Below, one piece after another: positions 1 through 5,384 of a stretch of DNA of 5,384 nucleotides (positions are counted from its first letter, which is position 1; every line of letters starts with the position of its first letter). The translations under genes were made by a program, and so were the position numbers. The notes under the pieces are model-generated. The model did no database searches, was not told where the DNA came from, and saw only the letters and a program-made list of their open reading frames with translations. The DNA is from an uncultured Mollicutes bacterium (GTDB lineage: Bacteria > Bacillota_I > Bacilli_A > RFN20 > CAG-826), in assembly GCA_937893635.1 (NCBI GenBank), contig CALBGF010000105.1, positions 1 through 5,384 on the forward strand. Reading direction: 5' to 3'.

Positions 1-16
1 AAATGTGCTTTTTTGA

Positions 17-38
17 TACTCAAAGTGAACATTGAGTA
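17..38. repeat. 7-bp inverted repeat upstream of the restriction operon promoter
   Basis: TACTCAA (17-23) and TTGAGTA (32-38) are perfect reverse complements separated by 8 bases. The repeat ends 9 bases before the proposed -35 box. It could be an operator for a regulator. It could also be a weak transcription end for an upstream gene, but the AATTTTAC that follows is a poor T-tract. A frame open from base 1 ends at TAA 37-39 and might be the tail of an upstream gene, but 12 codons are too few to judge. Confidence 0.35.
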
Positions 39-47
39 AATTTTACG

Positions 48-77
48 TTGTGTTGGTGTGGTATTTCATTGTATAAT
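48..77 (+). promoter_or_regulatory. Predicted sigma-A-type promoter of the restriction genes
   Basis: The -10 box TATAAT (72-77) matches the consensus exactly. TTGTGT (48-53) is a plausible weak -35 box with an 18-base spacer. Transcription would start near 84, giving a short leader of about 20 bases before the first gene. The -10 box and the bases after it (71-84) match the second promoter of the window at 12 of 14 positions. Confidence 0.65.
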
Positions 78-91
78 ATGTACACATGAAC

Positions 92-95
92 GGAG
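92..95 (+). promoter_or_regulatory. Ribosome binding site of the McrB-like gene
   Basis: GGAG lies 9 bases before ATG 105. An in-frame TGA at 87-89 rules out any earlier start. Another ATG at 86-88 is in a different frame and lies upstream of this site, so it is not a credible start. Confidence 0.75.
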
Positions 96-104
96 ACAAA
101 ATAT

Positions 105-2726
105 ATGGAAACAAAAGTAGCAGAAGAAGCATTTGATATTAGTTATAAATTGCTTAAAGAAGAAAATAAGGAACAATTCTTTCAAATTGTTTTTTCTAAT
201 TGTAAAGAATATGTTAGAAAATTTTTATTGGCTAACAAAAAGAATATAAAAAAAGTTTTATCTAATGCTGCTAGTAAAGCTTTTGAAGAAAATGTAATCA
301 AAAAAAATGCTTTTTCGGCGGTTTATTTAAAAAAATTAATAAATATGCTTGATGAACCTATACAAGACAGGTTTCTTAACTATTGTATGGCTGGGTTATT
401 TTCAGAAGACAAAGAAATAGTAAACTTTTTTCTTGAAGGCGGAAATATAGGCAAAGAAAAAGTTATTGATTATTTGCTTAAATGTGATGACTCAAAAAAA
501 GAAACAATTTGTAATATTTGTAATTTTTTGTCAATTGATTTAAATATATCTGAAGATGAGATTAATTTTGTTAAACAAACTAATGAAATAGATGAATTAA
601 AAAAAGAATTAGAAGACAAAAAGAAAGAATTAGAAATCTATAAGAGTAAAAATAGAAAACTAGAAGAAGATAACAAGAATAAAAATGATGAAATCAGTCA
701 AAAAGAAAGTAAAATTATTTTGCTTGAACAAGAAATAACAGCGTATAAAGAATCAACTGCTAATAAAGAACTAAATATAGAACAAAAAGACTTAGAAAAA
801 AAACAAATTATAAATAATAATGTTGAACCAAATGATAAAGTTAATATAAGTTTCGATGATGCTTTAAATGATTTGGAATCAAGAACTTTAATAGGCGTAG
901 TTAAAGCTGAAGGTATAAGACCAGATAAACCATGGGTTATAATATCGCCAATAATTCCAATTATTAATGAGAATGCTAATATAAATAGAGAAGAAATGTT
1001 TATTAATTCAGAATACAGGAGTGATTACAATTCATTTTTGTTATTTCTAGATAATAGAGTACTAAAAATGGTTTTAAGTGAACAAGATGCTAATAACTAT
1101 GAATATTATTCTAATGATGAAAAATATTCATGTTTATTTGAGGCATTTTGTAAAAAATTGTTATTTTTTGTTCCTAGATTTAATGAAACGGATAATAGTG
1201 AAAAACTTAAATTAAATGCATATTTAATTCAAAAACCTGTTGAATATAAAGACTTCACAAATTCTTCATTTGTTCCATATTATGATGTGTCTAAAAAAAG
1301 ATTTGAAGACATGATTAACAAACACGAAAATATTGTTCTAGAAAACTATCCATATAGCTTATCTTCTATGTTAAGGTTTGTCTGTGTTGGTAACTCAATT
1401 TATGAAATCAATTATGTTCCAGATGTCGTTAGTGATAAAGGTGAAAACATAACATGGAAGTATAACACGGCAGAAGGAAAAGAACCATTTAAAAAATTGG
1501 ATATTAAAATTAATGAGGAAGGTTCTAGCAATTATATATTTGTACCGAGCGGAATTGATTCAAAGGAAAAAGATGATTTATATGTTAAAAATGTTGCACT
1601 TATTCAAACATCAAGAAAAGTAAAATCTATTTTTGATGAAGAGGAATTTATACTAAGTATTCAAAATAATGCAAAGACAAAACATCTATTTTATAATGAG
1701 AAGGATTTAAAAAATTTTCATGTTGCTATTAAGTCATCTAGCCTTGTGATTTTGGCTGGACCAAGTGGCACTGGTAAGACAAAACTACCGCTTGTTTATG
1801 CGAATACATTAGGATTAGATGTTGCAAGAAATACCATTCTATTTGTTCCAATTAGCCCATCTTACTTAGAGCCAGAAGATGTATTAGGGTATGTTAAGCC
1901 ATTACAAAATAATGACAAAGGATATAATGCAGAATTTATTGAATCTCAAACTGGCTTAGTAAGTTTTTTAATCGATGCACAAGAGCATAAAGATAAAATT
2001 CATTTAGTGATTTTTGATGAAATGAACTTATCACAAATTGAACATTGGTTTGCGCCTTTTATTTCATTATTAGAACAAGATCCTGATTCTAGAGAATTAC
2101 ATTTATATTCTAATAACTTATCTTTAATAAATGGTGACAAATTTCCAAGCACAATTAATATTGGTGAAAATGTAATTTTTGTAGGAACTGTTAATATTGA
2201 TGAAACAACAAAACGTCTCTCTGATCGTCTGTTAGATAGAGCAATTGTTATCAATTTGACAACTCCTTCATTTGATGATTTAAAAAATATGGGAACTGCA
2301 GTTTTAGAAATATATCAAGAAGTATCTTATAGTCGTTTTACTAATTCGATTTCACATGTTGATAATGCTGCTTTAGAGTTTTCAAAAGATGAATTTGACT
2401 TTATTAATCAATTAAATTGTACTCTTATTGATTCTATTTATGGTAAAGGCATATCTTTTAGAAGCTTAAATAAAATTGCCACATATTTAAAAAATTCTAA
2501 GGGAATTCTAGAAAGAAAAGACGCCTTTGACTTTGCTATTGCTCAAATGGTAATCCAAAAAATAAATGGGTCAAGCGATGATTTAAAAGATTTATTAACT
2601 AATAGCGCTAATGAAGGATTATTGTGTATTTTAAATGCATACCCAGATGTTAGTGGTTTTGATAGAAGCAAAAAAGCAATACTTAAAAAAGTAAAAGAGA
2701 TAGAACGTTATGGCTTTACAAGATAA
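105..2726 (+). CDS. McrB-like AAA+ NTPase, motor subunit of a LlaJI/McrBC-type restriction system
   Basis: This 873-residue cytoplasmic protein is probably the NTP-driven motor of a restriction complex with the nuclease encoded next. Residues 1-160 look all-helical. Residues 160-235 form a charged coiled coil rich in Lys, Glu and spaced Leu/Ile. Residues 245-540 are a mixed region I do not recognise. The AAA+ domain follows: Walker A GPSGTGKT (552-559, Lys558), Walker B VIFDEMN (Asp638, Glu639), a sensor-I segment GTVNIDETT (694-702), Arg708 and Arg712 as arginine-finger candidates, and a sensor-II-like Arg786 in SFRSLNKI. The Walker B context DEMNL and the NIDE segment place it in the McrB branch of AAA+ proteins. 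The last residues GFTR resemble the usual end of LlaJI-type partners (from memory), so the C-terminus looks intact. E. coli McrB has a different N-terminal methyl-DNA-binding domain, so target recognition here cannot be inferred from it. GTP versus ATP use is open. The stop lies inside the next gene. Confidence 0.88.
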   Translation: METKVAEEAFDISYKLLKEENKEQFFQIVFSNCKEYVRKFLLANKKNIKKVLSNAASKAFEENVIKKNAFSAVYLKKLINMLDEPIQDRFLNYCMAGLFSEDKEIVNFFLEGGNIGKEKVIDYLLKCDDSKKETICNICNFLSIDLNISEDEINFVKQTNEIDELKKELEDKKKELEIYKSKNRKLEEDNKNKNDEISQKESKIILLEQEITAYKESTANKELNIEQKDLEKKQIINNNVEPNDKVNISFDDALNDLESRTLIGVVKAEGIRPDKPWVIISPIIPIINENANINREEMFINSEYRSDYNSFLLFLDNRVLKMVLSEQDANNYEYYSNDEKYSCLFEAFCKKLLFFVPRFNETDNSEKLKLNAYLIQKPVEYKDFTNSSFVPYYDVSKKRFEDMINKHENIVLENYPYSLSSMLRFVCVGNSIYEINYVPDVVSDKGENITWKYNTAEGKEPFKKLDIKINEEGSSNYIFVPSGIDSKEKDDLYVKNVALIQTSRKVKSIFDEEEFILSIQNNAKTKHLFYNEKDLKNFHVAIKSSSLVILAGPSGTGKTKLPLVYANTLGLDVARNTILFVPISPSYLEPEDVLGYVKPLQNNDKGYNAEFIESQTGLVSFLIDAQEHKDKIHLVIFDEMNLSQIEHWFAPFISLLEQDPDSRELHLYSNNLSLINGDKFPSTINIGENVIFVGTVNIDETTKRLSDRLLDRAIVINLTTPSFDDLKNMGTAVLEIYQEVSYSRFTNSISHVDNAALEFSKDEFDFINQLNCTLIDSIYGKGISFRSLNKIATYLKNSKGILERKDAFDFAIAQMVIQKINGSSDDLKDLLTNSANEGLLCILNAYPDVSGFDRSKKAILKKVKEIERYGFTR

Positions 2727-4365
2727 AATCATCTTAAAAGTATCTAAATTTGATAAGATTAATAATATAGAAATTAATATATCATCCATAAAAAACAAGT
2801 TACTATTTACTATTGGAGAATATGATGATGCTTTGATAACTAATTTAAGCAGCAATTACGATATTTATATTGAAAATATTGATGAAGGTGGGAGTATAAA
2901 AATTTCAAATGGTGAAAGTAAATGTATTAATTCTTCCGATCATCCTTATCCACCGATGACTTATCAAATAAAGATAATAAATAAAAGTACTAAGAGTGTA
3001 CGAGTATGTTCCTACCATATTTCACATTCATATACTACTACTGAATCACAATACCAAAATATGATTTTAGCGATAAAAGATTATGATGAATATTTATTAT
3101 ATGATCCTGAAGTAAAATATTTAAATTCCAAAAGAATTTATAATGCTTCCTACCGTAATTTTTATTCTCTTATTGAAAGTATTATTAAAAATGAATCAAT
3201 AATTATTAAAAATTTGATATCAATTTATAATAATCCAATATTAATAGATAAAAAGGTTGTGGTTAAATCAAATACTTTAGGAAAACAATCGATGCGTTCA
3301 ATTAGAAAAAATATGTTATCATACAAAGAAGATATAATATATTCTTCAAAACTTGTTCAAGTCGCTGATTCCCAACTAAACAAATATTTATTGTATATGT
3401 TGATTTTTTCTAAACGAATGATGTTTGAATTAATTAATAAATGTAACAAAGAAATAGATAAAGTTAAAAATAGATTAAATTTAATTATTAATAAAACTAG
3501 TTCTTATGATAAAGGAGCGCATGCTACCTATCAAATAGAAAATCATAATAAAAAATTAGAACGCTTAAATAACTTCTTAAATTCATCTAGAAAAGTAATG
3601 GATAGAATTAACGATGTAATAAACTGTAATTATTTTATTAATGTTGAGCAATCTCCAATACGTGATAGTTCAATTGTTTATTATCCGAGTTATTTGAGTA
3701 TTGAACGCAATTTATTCTTAACATTATTTAATAATTTTTCTTTTTCATTTTCCAGTGACTATGATTCGATTTTAGCTTCGCCGCTTAAACAAACTTCTAA
3801 GTTATTTGAAGCATATTGTTTGCTTGTGTTAGACACCACAATTAACGATTTAGGATTTGAAAGCATTAATGATGAAATTGATTATGATCATATTATTAAA
3901 AGGTTTATTAAAGATGATTATGAGATAGACTTAATGTATGAAATAGATGCTAAAGATGTCTCAGTAGTGGAAAAAGGCGAGGTTTATTATTTGTTTAATA
4001 ACGCTAGACATATTACACCGGATTTCTATTTGATACTTAAACACAAAGGAAGACCGATCAAATTTATTATATTTGACGCTAAATGTAGAAAAGCAAAATA
4101 TGTTAATAAAGATATAGTAGAAGGCAAGTATGAAAATACCATCAGGGAATATTTGTCACTTCGATATAGTGGCGATGATAATCCATTTAATAATCCTAAA
4201 ATAGTTGATTCACTATGGCTATTATTACCTAGTGATGAAAATAATGAAGAGTATCAACCAATTCATAAACTAAATTATCAGTTAACAAGATTGACGATTG
4301 ATGGTAATGAAGATGAATTTATTGATAAGTTAGAAGAGTATTTGATGAAAGAATATTTTCTATAA
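2710..4365 (+). CDS. McrC-like DUF2357 protein with PD-(D/E)XK nuclease domain
   Basis: This 551-residue protein is probably the endonuclease subunit that works with the McrB-like motor. Residues 1-115 look beta-rich. Residues 225-310 are mainly helical and resemble the central helices of DUF2357 proteins. The C-terminal nuclease core begins with a helix containing KLFEAYC (Glu367). It continues with TPDF (Asp438) and a hydrophobic strand ending FDAKC (Asp456, Lys458). Together these give the E...PD...DxK pattern of Mg2+-dependent PD-(D/E)XK nucleases, and no key residue appears to be missing. The start is well fixed: an in-frame TAG lies at 2701-2703, and ATG 2710 is the first start after it, with a purine-rich AGAGA at 2696-2700. 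The 17-base overlap with the upstream gene suggests translational coupling and a fixed subunit ratio. DNA cleavage and partnership with the motor are inferred from family and gene order. Confidence 0.85.
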   Translation: MALQDKIILKVSKFDKINNIEINISSIKNKLLFTIGEYDDALITNLSSNYDIYIENIDEGGSIKISNGESKCINSSDHPYPPMTYQIKIINKSTKSVRVCSYHISHSYTTTESQYQNMILAIKDYDEYLLYDPEVKYLNSKRIYNASYRNFYSLIESIIKNESIIIKNLISIYNNPILIDKKVVVKSNTLGKQSMRSIRKNMLSYKEDIIYSSKLVQVADSQLNKYLLYMLIFSKRMMFELINKCNKEIDKVKNRLNLIINKTSSYDKGAHATYQIENHNKKLERLNNFLNSSRKVMDRINDVINCNYFINVEQSPIRDSSIVYYPSYLSIERNLFLTLFNNFSFSFSSDYDSILASPLKQTSKLFEAYCLLVLDTTINDLGFESINDEIDYDHIIKRFIKDDYEIDLMYEIDAKDVSVVEKGEVYYLFNNARHITPDFYLILKHKGRPIKFIIFDAKCRKAKYVNKDIVEGKYENTIREYLSLRYSGDDNPFNNPKIVDSLWLLLPSDENNEEYQPIHKLNYQLTRLTIDGNEDEFIDKLEEYLMKEYFL

Positions 4366-4397
4366 TTTTTGTAAATTTTATGTGAACACTTTACTTA

Positions 4398-4427
4398 TTA
4401 TCATTATTAATTAAATTATGGTAAAAT
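4398..4427 (+). promoter_or_regulatory. Predicted promoter of the methyltransferase gene
   Basis: An extended -10 element, TGG followed by TAAAAT, spans 4419-4427. TTATCA (4398-4403) is a 4-of-6 match to the -35 consensus with an 18-base spacer. A start near 4434 would leave a leader of about 60 bases that contains the inverted repeat at 4459-4476. No strong terminator follows the nuclease gene, so read-through from the restriction genes is also possible. This promoter would let the methylase be made independently of the nuclease. Confidence 0.55.
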
Positions 4428-4458
4428 ATGTAAAAAGCAAATTTATTAGTTTTAAAAA

Positions 4459-4476
4459 TGCAAAATCAATTTTGCA
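4459..4476 (+). repeat. Perfect 8-bp inverted repeat in the methyltransferase leader
   Basis: TGCAAAAT (4459-4466) and ATTTTGCA (4469-4476) are exact reverse complements with two bases between them. In RNA this would fold as a 7-bp stem with a 4-base loop, ending 7 bases before the GGAG ribosome binding site. It could be an operator for a DNA-binding protein, including autoregulation by the methylase, or a hairpin that tunes translation. It is not a terminator, because no T-tract follows it. Its function is inferred only from position. Confidence 0.5.
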
Positions 4477-4483
4477 AAGTATT

Positions 4484-4487
4484 GGAG
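4484..4487 (+). promoter_or_regulatory. Ribosome binding site of the methyltransferase gene
   Basis: GGAG lies 7 bases before ATG 4495, which is good spacing. The nearby ATG at 4491 is only 3 bases away, and its frame meets a TGA after seven codons, so 4495 is the real start. The next in-frame stop upstream is TAA 4453-4455, with no ATG between. Confidence 0.75.
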
Positions 4488-4494
4488 TAAATGT

Positions 4495-5384
4495 ATGAAA
4501 TTAAGAGTTTTTGAAGCCTTTGCTGGAATAGGCGCTCAAGCTTCAGCATTAAAAAGATTAAATATAAACTATGAAATAGTTGGAATAAGTGAATGGTTTA
4601 TTGATGCAATTCTTTGCTATGATCAAATTCAAAATGATGGAAAGCCAGAAATTGAGTTACCTACAAAAGAAGAACAAATAGAATATTTGAAACAATTTAC
4701 ATTTAGTAAGGATTCTGTTCATCCAATTAACGATGTTAGCAAATTATCAGAAGATTTGATAGCCCAACTTTATAAAGCAAACATTAGAACTAAAAATTAT
4801 GGTTCAATTGTTGATATTGGAAATGGAAAAATTAAAATGCCAGATACCGATTTACTAATTTATAGTTTTCCTTGTCAAGATCTTTCAACAGGCGGATTAA
4901 CAAAAGGGATGAAAAAGGGGTCTGGTACAAGATCTGGATTGCTTTGGGAAATTGAAAAAATCCTTTTAATACTAAAAAAAGAAAAAAGGCTTCCAAAATA
5001 TTTACTAATGGAAAATGTTAAGGCTATTTTAGCTGATTCTAATCGAGAAGATTTGAATCAATGGTTAAATTTTTTATCAAAAATTGGTTACCAAAATAAT
5101 GAAGCAATGATTTTAGATGCAACTAAATTCGGAATACCTCAAGATAGAAAAAGATGCTTCATTATAAGCAGACTAGGAAAGAAAAAGTTAAATATAAAGC
5201 CATCAGATCTTGAAACAAATGAAAAATGGAATTGTCTAGATTTTATTAAGCAAGATTACACACAAATTGATTTGAAAAACGAAGCAGATGCTGCACAACT
5301 CTATCCAACAAAATCAAGATTAGATATGTGGAGAATAAATAAAAGAGAGCCAATAAAAGAAAATACTATTATTCATACAATTAC
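4495..5384 (+). CDS. DNA (cytosine-5-)-methyltransferase, M.SssI-like, 3' truncated by the window end
   Basis: The enzyme transfers a methyl group from S-adenosylmethionine to C5 of cytosine, presumably protecting host DNA from the adjacent nuclease. The frame is open for 296 codons to the window edge, with no stop reached. Motif I, FEAFAGIGAQ (residues 6-15), binds the cofactor. Motif IV, SFPCQDLS, carries the catalytic Cys127. GSGTRSGLLWEIE (142-154) follows. Motif VI is MENV (Glu173), and motif VIII is QDRKR (216-220). From memory, several of these blocks (FEAFAGIGAQ, YSFPCQDLS, GSGTRSGLLWEIE, LPKYLLMENV) are identical in the Spiroplasma CpG methylase M.SssI. That enzyme has about 386 residues, so roughly the last quarter (rest of motif IX and motif X) is missing here. 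About 100 residues separate motifs I and IV, as in M.SssI. The target sequence cannot be predicted, because recognition residues differ and part of the region is cut off. It may have its own promoter. Confidence 0.93.
   Translation, partial: MKLRVFEAFAGIGAQASALKRLNINYEIVGISEWFIDAILCYDQIQNDGKPEIELPTKEEQIEYLKQFTFSKDSVHPINDVSKLSEDLIAQLYKANIRTKNYGSIVDIGNGKIKMPDTDLLIYSFPCQDLSTGGLTKGMKKGSGTRSGLLWEIEKILLILKKEKRLPKYLLMENVKAILADSNREDLNQWLNFLSKIGYQNNEAMILDATKFGIPQDRKRCFIISRLGKKKLNIKPSDLETNEKWNCLDFIKQDYTQIDLKNEADAAQLYPTKSRLDMWRINKREPIKENTIIHTI

Noticed and set aside
483..521. Cys127, Cys136 and Cys139 of the McrB-like protein as a zinc site
   Set aside because: Only three cysteines are clustered, in a region that looks helical, and there is no matching fourth Cys or His nearby in the usual spacing. 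This is not enough for a zinc finger.
160..840. Coding repeats suggested by recurrent AAAGAA/GAATTAGAA words
   Set aside because: These words come from Lys/Glu-rich coiled-coil codons and do not form a regular DNA repeat unit.
2000..2254. 84-codon open frame on the minus strand
   Set aside because: It lies entirely opposite the Walker B to sensor-I region of the McrB-like gene, and its translation shows no recognisable motif. It is a shadow of the real gene.
2631..2855. 74-codon open frame on the minus strand with hydrophobic stretches
   Set aside because: It runs antisense across the junction of the two restriction genes. Its hydrophobic look comes from A-rich codons read on the opposite strand. 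No start context supports it.
4371..4394. Possible terminator after the nuclease gene (GTAAA/TTTAC with inner GTG/CAC)
   Set aside because: The stem is short, AT-rich and asymmetric, and no T-tract follows it. I do not call a terminator here.
1..5384. CRISPR array, tRNA, rRNA, insertion sequence or attachment site
   Set aside because: I saw no regularly spaced direct repeats, cloverleaf-like sequence, transposase motifs or long terminal repeats. Nearly all of the window is occupied by the three genes.

Overview
The window is AT-rich (about a quarter to 30% G+C by eye) and encodes on the + strand what looks like an NTP-dependent restriction-modification system related to McrBC. All nine tryptophans visible in the three genes use TGG and none uses TGA. 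The standard bacterial code is therefore in use, which argues against Mycoplasma or Spiroplasma. An AT-rich Firmicute or Bacilli-type host, possibly Acholeplasma- or Erysipelotrichia-like, fits better. The host cannot be named from this sequence.

Layout: positions 1-104 hold an inverted repeat, a sigma-A-type promoter and a ribosome binding site. Gene 1 (105-2726) encodes an 873-residue McrB-like AAA+ motor with an all-helical N-terminus and a long coiled coil. Gene 2 (2710-4365) overlaps gene 1 by 17 bases and encodes a 551-residue DUF2357/McrC-like protein with a C-terminal PD-(D/E)XK nuclease core. A 129-base gap (4366-4494) holds a second promoter and a perfect 8-bp inverted repeat. Gene 3 (4495 to the window end, truncated) encodes a DNA cytosine-C5 methyltransferase that resembles the CpG methylase M.SssI.

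Likely joint function: gene 1 would hydrolyse NTP and drive DNA translocation or remodelling. Gene 2 would cut the DNA. Gene 3 would methylate the same target on host DNA. Classical McrBC (type IV) cuts methylated DNA and has no companion methylase, so the methylase here points to the LlaJI-like arrangement, in which McrB/McrC-like subunits form the restriction half of a conventional system. The two promoter regions share several short words, which hints at common regulation. The components belong to known families. The less ordinary points are the N-terminal design of the motor, its altered NTxD motif and the pairing with an M.SssI-like methylase.
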